A stretch of DNA of 64,000 nucleotides from Rhizobium herbae (GCF_019511375.1 NZ_JAEUAO010000006.1:186001-250000), one strand, 5' to 3'. Shown: positions 17,714 to 26,851, counted from the stretch's first letter. Notes: generated by a model from the letters alone, not told the origin. Numbers and translations: made by a program.

Positions 17714-18433
17714 ATGCCCATACTCGAACTTGAAACCGTGTCTAAGAGCTTCGGCGCCCTTGTGGTGGCGGAGAAGATCGGCTTTTCGGTCGAGCCCGGC
17801 GAGGCGCTCGGCGTCATCGGGCCGAACGGCGCGGGCAAGTCGACGCTGTTCAACCTGATCAACGGCAATATCGGGGTCGCCTCCGGCATTGTGAAATTCG
17901 ACGGCCGGGACGTCACCCACCTGTCGCCCATGCAGCGCTGTCTCGCCGGCATGGGCCGCACCTTCCAGATCCCGCAGCCCTTCGAGCGGCTGACGGTCTA
18001 CGAGAATTTGCTGGTATCGGCGGCCTTCGGCGCGGCGAAGTCCGAGCACGAAGTGGCGGACGCCTGCGCCAATATCCTCGAGGAAACAGGACTGATCGAC
18101 CGGGCAAACGATCCGGCCGGCTCGCTGTCGCTGCTCCAGCGCAAGCGGCTCGAACTCGCCCGCGCGCTCGCCACTCAGCCGAAACTGTTGCTGCTCGACG
18201 AGATCGCCGGCGGTCTCACCGAGGGCGAATGCAACCAGCTGGTCGCCACGATCCGCCGTGTCCACCAGAAGGGAATCAGCATCATCTGGATCGAGCATGT
18301 GCTCCATGCGCTGAACTCAGTGGCCGAGCGGCTGCTGGTGCTGAATTTCGGCCGGGTGATCGGCATCGGCCAGCCGGCCGAGATCATGGCCTCGCGCGAA
18401 GTCCGCGAGATCTATCTCGGCATGGAGGTCTGA
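17714..18433 (+). CDS. livG: Branched-chain-type ABC transporter ATPase LivG
   Basis: 239 aa. Walker A GPNGAGKST near residue 38, LivG-specific GRTFQIPQPFERLTV, Walker B LLLLDEIAGGLTEGE, and a C-terminal EIYLGMEV ending typical of the family. The signature motif is degenerate (AGSLSLLQRKRLELARAL in place of LSGGQ...), as is common in LivG-like ATPases for aromatic importers. It pairs with livF, whose ATG overlaps its stop by one base (TGATG). It couples ATP hydrolysis to import through LivH and LivM. Confidence 0.87.
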   Translation: MPILELETVSKSFGALVVAEKIGFSVEPGEALGVIGPNGAGKSTLFNLINGNIGVASGIVKFDGRDVTHLSPMQRCLAGMGRTFQIPQPFERLTVYENLLVSAAFGAAKSEHEVADACANILEETGLIDRANDPAGSLSLLQRKRLELARALATQPKLLLLDEIAGGLTEGECNQLVATIRRVHQKGISIIWIEHVLHALNSVAERLLVLNFGRVIGIGQPAEIMASREVREIYLGMEV

Positions 18434-19155
18434 TGGCACCGCTTCTCGAAACACGTGGCCTCCGGGCCTCCTATGGCGACTTCCAGGCGCTTTTCGGCGT
18501 CGACCTGACGCTCGACGCGGGCGAGATGATCGCGGTCATCGGCGCGAACGGCGCCGGCAAGTCGACGCTTATGCGCTCGATCGCCGGCACCATCCGAAAT
18601 GCACCGAACGACATTCTCCATCGCGGCACGGAGATCGGTGCGCTGCCCGCTCCCGATGTCATGGCGCGCGGCATCGCGCTGGTGCCGGAGGGCCGCAAGC
18701 TCTTCCCGTCGCTCACGGTCGAGGAAAATCTCCTCGTCGGGACTTATGGCCGGAAGATCGACGGGCCATGGTCGCTCGGGACGGTCTACGACCTCTTCCC
18801 TGTCATCGCCGAACGGCGCAATTACCCGGCCACCGCGCTTTCCGGTGGTCAGCAGCAGATGGTGGCAATCGGCCGGGCGCTGATGTCCAATCCGGAAGTG
18901 CTGCTCTGCGACGAACTGAGCCTCGGCCTCGCCCCCATCGTCATCCGCGACATCTATGCCGCCTTCCCGCGCATCCGTATCGCGGGTGCCGCGATCGTCA
19001 TCGTCGAGCAGGACATCGCCCAGGCGCTCAAGGTCGCCGACCGCGTTTATTGCATGATGGAGGGCCGCGTCACGCTCTCGGGCCGCCCGTCCGATCTCGA
19101 CCGATCCGCCATCCATGCCGCCTATTTTGGAGCCGAGGGACATGAACTGGCTTGA
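18433..19155 (+). CDS. livF: Branched-chain-type ABC transporter ATPase LivF
   Basis: 240 aa. Walker A GANGAGKSTLMRSIAG, LivF-style GIALVPEGRKLFPSLTVEEN, signature LSGGQQQMVAIGRALM and Walker B LLCDELSLGLAPIV. It overlaps livG at its start and livH by 14 nt at its end, so the transport block is one tightly coupled unit. It is the second nucleotide-binding subunit of the importer. Confidence 0.88.
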   Translation: MAPLLETRGLRASYGDFQALFGVDLTLDAGEMIAVIGANGAGKSTLMRSIAGTIRNAPNDILHRGTEIGALPAPDVMARGIALVPEGRKLFPSLTVEENLLVGTYGRKIDGPWSLGTVYDLFPVIAERRNYPATALSGGQQQMVAIGRALMSNPEVLLCDELSLGLAPIVIRDIYAAFPRIRIAGAAIVIVEQDIAQALKVADRVYCMMEGRVTLSGRPSDLDRSAIHAAYFGAEGHELA

Positions 19156-20005
19156 TACCATCTTTCAGGGCATTCTGCTCGGCGGCCTCTATGCACTGTT
19201 TGCGGCGGGGCTGAGCCTCGTCTTCGGCATCATGCGGCTGGTCAACCTCGCGCATGGCGACCTCATCGTCTGCGCCGCGTTCCTGATCCTACAGCTGGTG
19301 TCGGCGTTACAGATCAACCCCTTCATCGCGGCGCTGATCGCGGCGCCGGTGATGTTCGGCATCGGCTGGGTCCTGCAATATCACCTGCTCAATCGCACGC
19401 TCGGCAAGGATATCCTGCCCCCGCTGCTAGTGACATTTGGCCTGTCGATCGTCATTCAAAACGGGCTGTTGGAAAGCTTCAGCGCCGACAGCCGCCGGAT
19501 CTCGGCCGGCACGCTCGAATCCGCTTCCCTCGGTATAGGCGTATTGAGTGCCGGCGTGATGCCGCTCCTCACCTTTGCCTCGGCGATCCTCGTCGTCGTC
19601 GCGCTCAACCAGCTGATCTACCGTACCGCGCTTGGCCGCGCTTTCCGAGCGACGTCGGACGACGTGGCGACCGCCGGGCTGATGGGCATCCGCCCCAACC
19701 GCATCTTCGCCACCGCCACCGGCCTCGCCATGGTCGTCGTCACAATCGCCGCGCTGTATCTCGGCACCCGCGCCACTTTCGACCCGACGGCGGGACCGGC
19801 GCGCCTGATCTACGCCTTCGAAGCCGTGATCATCGGCGGGCTCGGTTCGCTCTGGGGCACGCTCGCCGGCGGCGTGATCCTCGGCGTCGCCCAGACTCTC
19901 GGCGCCGCCATCAATCCCGAATGGCAGATCCTCGCCGGCCATGTCGCCTTTCTCCTGGTGCTTCTCGTGAGGCCGCGCGGACTGTTCCCGCGGGCGGTGG
20001 ACTGA
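19142..20005 (+). CDS. livH: Branched-chain-type ABC transporter permease LivH
   Basis: 287 aa, from the ATG at 19142 preceded by GAGGG; this start lies inside livF. The protein is almost wholly hydrophobic with about 8 helices. GILLGGLYALFAAGLSLVFG and MRLVNLAHGD near the N-terminus are the classic LivH opening, and GGLGSLWGTLAGGVILG near the end is the conserved cytoplasmic loop that meets the ATPase. Forms the channel with LivM in the inner membrane. Confidence 0.88.
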   Translation: MNWLDTIFQGILLGGLYALFAAGLSLVFGIMRLVNLAHGDLIVCAAFLILQLVSALQINPFIAALIAAPVMFGIGWVLQYHLLNRTLGKDILPPLLVTFGLSIVIQNGLLESFSADSRRISAGTLESASLGIGVLSAGVMPLLTFASAILVVVALNQLIYRTALGRAFRATSDDVATAGLMGIRPNRIFATATGLAMVVVTIAALYLGTRATFDPTAGPARLIYAFEAVIIGGLGSLWGTLAGGVILGVAQTLGAAINPEWQILAGHVAFLLVLLVRPRGLFPRAVD

Positions 20006-20006
20006 C

Positions 20007-21131
20007 ATGGTGGCGAACCGGGAAGCCTCGCCCCCTACGACCGCCGCCGGCGCCAGCGGGTCGCGCTGGCGCGTCGAGACGCGCACGACACTGTCGACGG
20101 CCTTCGGCATTGTTGCAATCGCGGCGATGCTGCTCCTGGCGCTAACGCCCTTCTTCGCCTCGCGCGGCGTCGTCCAGGATCTGTTCTTCATCCTGACCAT
20201 GCTGGTGCTGGCCCAGAACTGGAACCTGCTTGCCGGCTATGCCGGCCTGATCTCGGTCGGCCAGCAGCTCTTCGTCGGCTGCGGCGCTTATGCGCTCTTC
20301 AGCTTCGTCATCCTGCTCGGGCTCGATCCGCTTCTGGCGGTGCTGCTGTCAGGCGTCTTCGCAGCGCTCGTCTCGGTGCCAACCGCCTTCTTCGCCTTCC
20401 GGCTGCATGGACCCTATTTCGCGATCGGTACCTGGGTGATCGCCGAAGTCGGCCGCCTGCTGTTCGCCCAGTGGAAGGCGCTCGGAGGCGGCACCGGCAC
20501 GTCGCTGCCGCGCGACGCCACCCGCGACATGATCGGCATCGGCTTCCTCAAGGAAACGCTGGGACTCAAGTCGGCGGCGGCGGTCGATGCGCTGACCTTC
20601 TGGGTGGCGCTCATCCTGCTCGCGGCCACGATGGGCACCATGTACCGTCTGCTCAGGAGCCGCAACGGCCTCGGCCTCGCCGCCGTGCGTGACAACGAAG
20701 TCGCCGCGCGCGCGCTCGGCGTCGACGCGATGCGGATGAAAGCGACGGTCTATGTCGTCACCGCCTTCCTCACAGGCATAACAGGCGCGCTCACCTATCT
20801 GCAGAAGGCGCGGATTTCACCCGAGGCCGCCTTCTCGCTCACCGACTGGACGGCCTATATCATCTTCATCGTCGTGATCGGCGGCATCGGCACGATCGAG
20901 GGGCCGATCGTCGGCGTCATCGTCTTCTTCCTGATGCAGAACGCGCTGTCGAGCTACGGGTCCTGGTACCTGCTGCTGATGGGGGCGCTCGCCATCGTGA
21001 CAATGCTTTTCGCGCCGCGTGGCCTCTGGGGCCTCGCCTCCGACCGCACCGGCATTGAACTCTTTCCGGTCCGCCGCATCCTCAAGCGCGGACCCAATCA
21101 TCAAGGGACCAAGGGAGGGCCTCATGGCTGA
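20007..21131 (+). CDS. livM: Branched-chain-type ABC transporter permease LivM
   Basis: 374 aa. A polar N-terminus is followed by about 9-10 membrane helices. NWNLLAGYAGLISVGQQLF is the LivM hallmark, and GGIGTIEGPIVGVIVF is the conserved ATPase-contact loop. It starts one base after livH and overlaps the next gene by 8 nt. Completes the importer with the binding protein at 16347. Confidence 0.88.
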   Translation: MVANREASPPTTAAGASGSRWRVETRTTLSTAFGIVAIAAMLLLALTPFFASRGVVQDLFFILTMLVLAQNWNLLAGYAGLISVGQQLFVGCGAYALFSFVILLGLDPLLAVLLSGVFAALVSVPTAFFAFRLHGPYFAIGTWVIAEVGRLLFAQWKALGGGTGTSLPRDATRDMIGIGFLKETLGLKSAAAVDALTFWVALILLAATMGTMYRLLRSRNGLGLAAVRDNEVAARALGVDAMRMKATVYVVTAFLTGITGALTYLQKARISPEAAFSLTDWTAYIIFIVVIGGIGTIEGPIVGVIVFFLMQNALSSYGSWYLLLMGALAIVTMLFAPRGLWGLASDRTGIELFPVRRILKRGPNHQGTKGGPHG

Positions 21132-22878
21132 CATAACAACTGACGTACTGATCATCGGTACCGGACCGGCGGGCTCGGCGGCCGCGGCGCTGCTTTCGAG
21201 CTACGGCATCGAGAACATGGCAATCAACCGCTACCGCTGGCTCGCCAACACGCCGCGCGCCCACATCACCAACCAGCGCACTATGGAAGTGCTGCGCGAC
21301 CTGGGCCAGGACGTCGAGGCGGAAGCCTACCTGCATTGCAGCCCGCAGGCGATCATGGGCGAGAACGTGTTCTGCGCCTCGCTATCAGGCGAGGAACTCG
21401 GCCGGCTCAAGACCTGGGGCAACCATCCCAATTCCAAGGCCGAGCACCTGCTCTCCTCGCCGACGGAGATGAACGACCTGCCGCAGACCCTCATGGAACC
21501 GCTTCTGTTCAAGACCGCCTGCTCGCGCGGTACGCAAGCGCGGATGTCAACGGAATATATCAGCCACGAACAGGACGCCGAGGGCGTCACAACGACCTGC
21601 CGCGACCGCCTCACTGGCAGGGACTTCACCGTCCGCTCGAAATATCTGGTCGGTGCCGACGGCGGCAATTCGCTGGTCGCCCAGCACATCGGCCTTCCCT
21701 TCGAGGGCAAGATGGGTGTCGCCGGCTCGATGAACATCATCTTCAGGGCCGACCTGACCCGCTATGTCGCCCACCGGCCCTCGGTGCTCTATTGGGTGCT
21801 GCAGCCGGGCTCGAATGTCGGCGGCATCGGCATGGGCCTCGTGCGCATGGTCCGGCCCTGGAACGAATGGCTGATCAACTGGGGCTACGACATCAACGAG
21901 GGCGTGCCCGACGTCGACAACGCCTTTGCCGAGGGCGTCGCCCGCGACCTGATCGGCGATCCCGATATCGACATCGAAATCACCTCGGTTTCGACCTGGA
22001 CTGTCAACAATTGCTACGCCGCCCGTGCCCACAAGGGTCGCGTCTTCTGCATGGGCGATGCGATCCACCGCCATCCGCCCTCAAACGGGCTGGGCTCCAA
22101 CACCTCGATCCAGGACAGTTTCAACCTCGCCTGGAAGCTCGCCATGGTGATCGAGGGCGAGGCCGGCCCCGCCTTGCTCGAGACTTATACCGACGAGCGC
22201 GCGCCGGTGGCCAAGCAGATCGTCACCCGCGCCAACAAGTCGATCGAGGAATTCGGCCCGATCTTCGGCGCGCTGGGTCTGCTCGACTCCATCGATCCGG
22301 TGAAGATGCAGGAGAATATGGACCGCCGCTGCGAGGACACACCGGCCGCCGAGACCCAGCGCGCGGCGCTGCGCGCGGCGATCGCCGCCAAGGTCTACGA
22401 GTTCGACGCCCACGGCGTGGAGATGAACCAGCGCTACCGTTCAAGCGCGGTGGCCACCGACGGCCAACCCGAACCGGCGTTTGCCCGCGATCCCGAACTG
22501 CATTTCGAGCAGACGACCTGGCCCGGCGCGCGCCTTCCGCATGCCTGGCTGTTCAACGATTCCAACCGGAAGGCCTCGACGCTCGATCTTTGCGGCCACG
22601 GCAAGTTCACGCTCCTGACCGGCATCGGTGGCCGCGCGTGGGTCGAGGCGGCCGATGCCCTGTCGGCGGAACTCGGCCTGCCGATCACGACGCATCTCAT
22701 CGGCCCCCGGCAAGAGTGGCAGGATCACTATGGCGACTGGGCCCGCGCCCGCGAGGTCGGCGATGCCGGCGTGGTGCTGGTACGGCCCGACCATCATGTC
22801 GCATGGCGCTCGGAAGGCATGGTCGCCTCGCCCGAAGCCGAATTGCGGCGTGTCCTCAAATCCATACTCGATCGGTGA
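21124..22878 (+). CDS. FAD-dependent phenol/resorcinol-type monooxygenase (TfdB/PheA family)
   Basis: 584 aa. FAD fingerprint VLIIGTGPAGSAAAALLSS at the N-terminus, the GADGGNSLVAQHIG motif near residue 180, and the GD motif CMGDAIHRHPPSNGLGS near residue 310, then a thioredoxin-like C-terminal domain. This is the layout of 2,4-dichlorophenol 6-monooxygenase and resorcinol hydroxylases. In an operon with hydroxyquinol-type dioxygenases and maleylacetate reductase, ortho-hydroxylation of resorcinol or a similar phenol to hydroxyquinol is the simplest role (inference). The start overlaps livM by 8 nt. Confidence 0.82.
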   Translation: MADITTDVLIIGTGPAGSAAAALLSSYGIENMAINRYRWLANTPRAHITNQRTMEVLRDLGQDVEAEAYLHCSPQAIMGENVFCASLSGEELGRLKTWGNHPNSKAEHLLSSPTEMNDLPQTLMEPLLFKTACSRGTQARMSTEYISHEQDAEGVTTTCRDRLTGRDFTVRSKYLVGADGGNSLVAQHIGLPFEGKMGVAGSMNIIFRADLTRYVAHRPSVLYWVLQPGSNVGGIGMGLVRMVRPWNEWLINWGYDINEGVPDVDNAFAEGVARDLIGDPDIDIEITSVSTWTVNNCYAARAHKGRVFCMGDAIHRHPPSNGLGSNTSIQDSFNLAWKLAMVIEGEAGPALLETYTDERAPVAKQIVTRANKSIEEFGPIFGALGLLDSIDPVKMQENMDRRCEDTPAAETQRAALRAAIAAKVYEFDAHGVEMNQRYRSSAVATDGQPEPAFARDPELHFEQTTWPGARLPHAWLFNDSNRKASTLDLCGHGKFTLLTGIGGRAWVEAADALSAELGLPITTHLIGPRQEWQDHYGDWARAREVGDAGVVLVRPDHHVAWRSEGMVASPEAELRRVLKSILDR

Positions 22879-22885
22879 GGCGGAC

Positions 22886-23770
22886 ATGGAAGCGCATGAA
22901 AAGGGCTATTTCACCGAGGAGAACTCGGTCGAGGTCGTAACCGGCCGCAATGCCGGCGCCAAGGACGAGCGGCTCAAGCAGGTTATGGAAGTCGTCACCC
23001 GCAAGCTGCACGAGGCGGTCAAGGAGCTTGAGCCGACGCAGGACGAATGGATGCAGGCGATCCTGTTCCTGACCCGCACCGGCCAGATGTGCAACGAATG
23101 GCGGCAGGAATTCATCCTGCTGTCGGATGTGCTCGGCGTGTCGATGCTGGTCGATGCCATCAACAACCGCAAGCCCTCGGGCGCCTCGGAAAGCACGGTG
23201 CTGGGGCCGTTTCACGTCGCCGACGCCCCGGAACTGCCGATGGGTGCCAATATCTGCCTCGACCACAAGGGCGAGGACATGGTTGTCGAGGGCCGCATCC
23301 TCGACACTGAGGGCAAGCCGATCGCCAACGCTGTCATCGACGTTTGGCAGGCCAACGACGAAGGCTTCTACGACGTGCAGCAGAAGGGCATCCAGCCCGA
23401 CTTCAACCTGCGCGGCATCTTCAGGACCGGACCCGACGGCCACTACTGGTTCCGGGCCGTGAAGCCGAAATACTATCCGATCCCTGATGACGGTCCGGTC
23501 GGCCAGCTGCTCGGCCATCTCGGCCGTCATCCCTATCGGCCGGCGCATCTTCACTACATCATCGGCGCCGACGGTTTCGAGACGCTGACAACGCACATCT
23601 TCGATCCGGATGATCCCTACATCAATTCGGATGCGGTCTTCGGCGTGAAGGAAAGCCTGCTGGCGAAATTCGACCGGGTGCACGACCCCGAGCGTGCAAA
23701 GACCTACGCGTTTGCCGGCGACTTCTGGGACGTGAGCCACGATTTCGTGCTCGCACGGCGCAAGACATAG
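22886..23770 (+). CDS. Intradiol dioxygenase, hydroxyquinol 1,2-dioxygenase type (copy 2)
   Basis: 294 aa, starting 7 nt after the monooxygenase. It has the same two-domain layout as copy 1, with Fe ligands visible in NDEGFYDVQQ, PKYYPIPDDGPVG and YRPAHLHYII. The segment GQLLGHLGRHPYRPAHLH is closer to canonical hydroxyquinol 1,2-dioxygenases than the equivalent in copy 1 (GRLLGSLGFPLRRPAHLH). The two copies are clearly homologous but diverged, so this is not a recent duplication. Last gene of the operon; an IS remnant begins at its stop codon. Confidence 0.86.
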   Translation: MEAHEKGYFTEENSVEVVTGRNAGAKDERLKQVMEVVTRKLHEAVKELEPTQDEWMQAILFLTRTGQMCNEWRQEFILLSDVLGVSMLVDAINNRKPSGASESTVLGPFHVADAPELPMGANICLDHKGEDMVVEGRILDTEGKPIANAVIDVWQANDEGFYDVQQKGIQPDFNLRGIFRTGPDGHYWFRAVKPKYYPIPDDGPVGQLLGHLGRHPYRPAHLHYIIGADGFETLTTHIFDPDDPYINSDAVFGVKESLLAKFDRVHDPERAKTYAFAGDFWDVSHDFVLARRKT

Positions 23771-24470
23771 TCCGGCACGACGACGAGAGAAGAGCGTTTC
23801 ATCCAAGAACTCATCTCGCAGCCGCCCATTGAAGCTTTCGATGAAGGCGTTCTGGATCGGTTGCCCTGCACGAGTGCCAATCCACCTTGGTCGGATCCGT
23901 CCATTGCAGGATCGCGTTGCTGGTGAACTCCCTGCCGTTGTCGCTGACGATCATCTTCGGCTTGCCACGTTCCTCGATGATCCGATCCAGCTCACGGGCG
24001 ACCCGCAGGCCGGAAAGCGATGTATCGGCGACGAGTGCCCGGCATCCCCTGGTGCAATCGTCGACGACCGTCAGAATGCGGAACCTGCGGCCATCGGTGA
24101 GTTGATCCGACACGAAGTCCAGCGACCAACGGTCCTTGGCTGCCATCGGGATCAGCATCGGTGCTCGGGTGCCGATCACTCGCTTGCGGCCGCCGCGCTT
24201 GCGCACCGTCGCTTCTCCTCCCGATAGAGCCGGAAAGAGCCTCTTGTGGCTCACAAGGTGACCCTTGCGCCTGAGCAGCACATGAAGGCGTCGATAAGGA
24301 AGCGGCGGCGTTCATGCGCCAACGCCTTCATCCGCTCGCGAAGGCCATGATCGTCGTCGCGTCGGGTTTCGTAACGGATCGTCATCCGGCAAACGCCGAT
24401 GGCTTTACACGCCCGCCGTTCACTCATTTGATGGTGGCTCATCAGATGCGTGACAGCGTGCCGCTTTGCT
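23771..24470 (-). pseudogene. IS3-family transposase (OrfB) remnant
   Basis: Three frames are needed to read the protein on the minus strand: SERRACKAIGVCRMTIRY (about 24360-24420), then RKRGGRKRVIGTRAPM and RWSLDFVSDQLTDGRRFR with SDNGREFTSN (23890-24250), then QNAFIESFNGRLRDEF (about 23790-23850). These are the HTH, rve/DDE integrase core and C-terminal motifs of IS3-type OrfB. Compensating frameshifts near KRLF...TVRKR and a deletion after KVDWH make it inactive. Its end abuts the stop of the dioxygenase at 23770. No terminal inverted repeats or OrfA were found, and nothing else was seen to 24539. Confidence 0.8.
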
Positions 24471-24539
24471 GCGAAAGAGAAGGGGCGGAACGGAGCGCCC
24501 CGGTCTCATCATAGCAACAGCGCCTGAGCCCTGGTTCTT

Positions 24540-25229
24540 TCAGGCGCGCTTGAGAGCTGGCTCCAGGCCGACGGCGGCGGCTAGCCCACCGATGTCCTTG
24601 ATCTCGGTGTATTCGTAAAAGGGGTTGGCCGGCTCATGTCCGCGGTTGACCCAGACCTTGCTCTTGATGCCCAGGTCATAGGCGGTCATCAGGTCGTAGC
24701 GGAAGGATGAGGACACATGAGTAATGTCTTCGGGCCCGCAGCCGAGCTTGTCGAGCATGTATTCGAAGCCCTTCATCAGAGGCTTGTATGCCCCGACTTC
24801 TTCTGCCGTGATGACCATATGGATGGGCGCGCCCAGTTTTTCCACGTTCGACATGATCAGGCTGTTCATGGAGTTCGAGAGGATGACCAGCGGAATTTCC
24901 TTGGCCACCCTGGACAGGCCAGCCGGGACGTCCGGGTGCGGACCCCAGGTTGGCACCTCGTCATAGATGCGTTGCGCGTCTTCGGGTTTGAACGGGATAC
25001 CGATCCGTTTGCAGCTGCGTTCGATTGAATTGTGCACCACCTCGAGGAACGGTTTCCATGGGCCCAGCACCTCGTCAAGGCGATAGCCCCTGAAAGCCTC
25101 GACGAAGGCGGCCATGGCTTCAGGGGAGAGGCGCTCGCCGTAAACGCGTCGCGCAGCGCCGGCCATATCGAAATTCGTGAGCGTGCCGTAGCAGTCGAAG
25201 GTCACGTACTTCGGTCGAAATTGAGTCAT
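24540..25229 (-). CDS. HAD-superfamily hydrolase, haloacid dehalogenase type II-like (left module)
   Basis: 229 aa from the ATG at 25229 (GGAAGG about 9 nt upstream). HAD motif I is KYVTFDCYGTLTNF with the nucleophile Asp, motif II LVILSNSM, motif III Lys in EVGAYKP and motif IV SSSFRYDLMTAYDLG. The layout is that of L-2-haloacid dehalogenases, but many such proteins act on phosphoesters. It diverges from a kinase and class III PLP enzyme, and a close homologue sits before an equivalent pair at 61546, so it is probably part of that pathway rather than a dehalogenase (inference). Confidence 0.8.
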   Translation of the reverse strand: MTQFRPKYVTFDCYGTLTNFDMAGAARRVYGERLSPEAMAAFVEAFRGYRLDEVLGPWKPFLEVVHNSIERSCKRIGIPFKPEDAQRIYDEVPTWGPHPDVPAGLSRVAKEIPLVILSNSMNSLIMSNVEKLGAPIHMVITAEEVGAYKPLMKGFEYMLDKLGCGPEDITHVSSSFRYDLMTAYDLGIKSKVWVNRGHEPANPFYEYTEIKDIGGLAAAVGLEPALKRA

Positions 25230-25490
25230 GGCGTGTCTTCCTTCCAATGTTCATGGCAACGCTGTGCCTATCCAAGGTCATCGTAGCGGCTTGCCGCCAG
25301 TCTAAAGAGGTTGCGGTTCAGATAGACCCCAATGCGGCAGCGGCGCAGGTAGCTTTACGAATCCGTAACTGGTCATTTCCTCTGCCTTTGCTGATGCCGG
25401 ATCCATCCACTCAAGCGGAGCACTCCAACTTGTTTGCTGCATTCCCGCCAGTGGGGGCACACTGGCATAACTTTGTTGCGATGGCAACAT

Positions 25491-25503
25491 ATTGTCCAAC
25501 AAT
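25491..25503. promoter_or_regulatory. GntR/FCD-type operator, ATTGT-CCA-ACAAT
   Basis: A perfect palindrome with the TTGTnnnACAA core used by FadR/FCD-branch GntR repressors. It lies 262 nt upstream of the HAD start and 276 nt upstream of the kinase start, in their divergent promoter region. A second copy lies at 25700-25710, and a GntR/FCD gene (28327) follows the kinase and PLP enzyme. Apart from these boxes the region 25230-25778 has no recognisable gene. Confidence 0.6.
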
Positions 25504-25699
25504 TTTTTAGTGATCAATCATCCTGCCGCCTTGCGGCAGCTTTAATACGTCGCTCTTCAAGAAACACGGCTTTCTCACTATATAGCTGAAAATTAAGGTT
25601 TCCTGCACACGAATCCTTCAGAACGCCTGCGCAGTCGTCAACCGTCAATCGCCGGAAAGAGATCCAACCCAGTGGCAAAAAGTCTCGGCGAAGAATAAA

Positions 25700-25710
25700 T
25701 TGTTGTACAA
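25700..25710. promoter_or_regulatory. GntR/FCD-type operator, TTGT-TGT-ACAA
   Basis: Second perfect TTGTnnnACAA box, 69 nt before the ATG of the kinase, in an AT-rich stretch suited to a promoter. Two boxes 209 nt apart would allow a repressor to control both divergent transcripts. Confidence 0.6.
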
Positions 25711-25778
25711 AAATTGAGATGTGCGATAGTGAGGCCATAAGCTGCCCATTCCCGAGGCAGGATCTGAATGAGTTGAAG

Positions 25779-26843
25779 ATGGATCACAAGCATCAGTATG
25801 GGCCAGCCCGCGTCCCTGAGCTTTCCGAGGCGTGCCATCGCGTCGGCGCTGCGGAAGCCGAAGAAATCGCCGAACGACTATATGGCGCGCGTGGCTCTGT
25901 TACGCGTTTTGAAACCGAGAAAGACGACACGTTCCTCCTCGACTGCGCCGCCTGGGGGAAGTTCGTGCTGAAGATCGCTCATCCTTCCGAGCGGATGGAG
26001 GAACTCGATTTCCAGGTCGCGCTGATGCGTCATCTCGAGCAGCGGGCCCTTGATCTACCCATCCCCCGTGCACTTAGCGACCTCGAGGGCGCGGATTTGC
26101 CCATCGTCACCACCAGTGCCGGCGAGCGGCGCGCTGTGCGGCTCATTACCTTCCTTGCCGGTACTCCGCTCGACCGGACATCTTGCACAGCCCCACAGCG
26201 TGAACGGATCGGCGAAATCCTGGCAAAGCTGCGTCATTCCATGGCCGATTTCTCGCACCCCGCAGACGGCCGGACGGTGGCATGGGACGTCACCCATTTG
26301 CTCGACCTCACCGATCTGTTGAGCTTCATCCCGGGAGGCGGCAAGCGGGCCTGGACGGTCCGTGCGCTCGAGCGGTTTGCCGAAGTCAAGCCGAAGCTCG
26401 ACCTGTGCCGGCGGCAAGTGCTTCACAACGACTTCAATACGTCGAACCTGGTCGTCGATCATGCCAGTCCGCAGTTCCTGACCGGCGTCATCGACTTCGG
26501 CGATGCGGTCCGTACCGCCATCGCCGTCGATGTCTCCACGGCATTGATGAACCAGATGCCAAAAACATTCGACCATGGGAACCGGCGTGACCTGTTTGAC
26601 GAACCGCGCGATGTTCTGCGCGGTTATCTCCGCCATGCCGAACTGACGGATGAGGAACTCCGGCTCATCCCCTTCCTGTCAATGGGCCGTCTTGCGGTCC
26701 GTGCGCTGCTGACGTGCTGGCGCGCCGAAATCTTCCCGGAGAACAGCCGCTATATCCTGCGCAATACCGAAGCCGGCTGGGCCCACCTCGAGTGGTTCCA
26801 CTCGATTTCGACCGCACAGATTTCCGATCTTCTGACACGATAG
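25779..26843 (+). CDS. APH/choline-kinase-fold phosphotransferase, hydroxylysine-kinase-like (left module)
   Basis: 354 aa from the ATG at 25779; an in-frame ATG at 25719 would add 20 residues and neither has a strong ribosome site. The catalytic loop is VLHNDFNTSNLV and the metal-binding loop GVIDFGDAVR, the paired motifs of aminoglycoside/choline/homoserine-type small-molecule kinases. An N-lobe Lys (GKFVLKIAHP) could hold ATP. The next gene starts 9 nt downstream and encodes a class III PLP enzyme. That kinase-plus-PLP pairing is known for hydroxylysine breakdown, where the phosphorylated hydroxyl is eliminated. Substrate unproven. Confidence 0.75.
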   Translation: MDHKHQYGPARVPELSEACHRVGAAEAEEIAERLYGARGSVTRFETEKDDTFLLDCAAWGKFVLKIAHPSERMEELDFQVALMRHLEQRALDLPIPRALSDLEGADLPIVTTSAGERRAVRLITFLAGTPLDRTSCTAPQRERIGEILAKLRHSMADFSHPADGRTVAWDVTHLLDLTDLLSFIPGGGKRAWTVRALERFAEVKPKLDLCRRQVLHNDFNTSNLVVDHASPQFLTGVIDFGDAVRTAIAVDVSTALMNQMPKTFDHGNRRDLFDEPRDVLRGYLRHAELTDEELRLIPFLSMGRLAVRALLTCWRAEIFPENSRYILRNTEAGWAHLEWFHSISTAQISDLLTR

Positions 26844-26851
26844 GAACAGCA

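Noticed and set aside
21336..22940. 534-aa plus-strand frame overlapping the FAD monooxygenase
   Set aside because: Arg-rich alternate frame of the monooxygenase gene with no domain motifs.
24540..25229. True haloacid dehalogenase for xenobiotic breakdown
   Set aside because: HAD type II-like sequence alone does not prove it; the conserved link to a kinase and phospho-lyase in two places points to another role.
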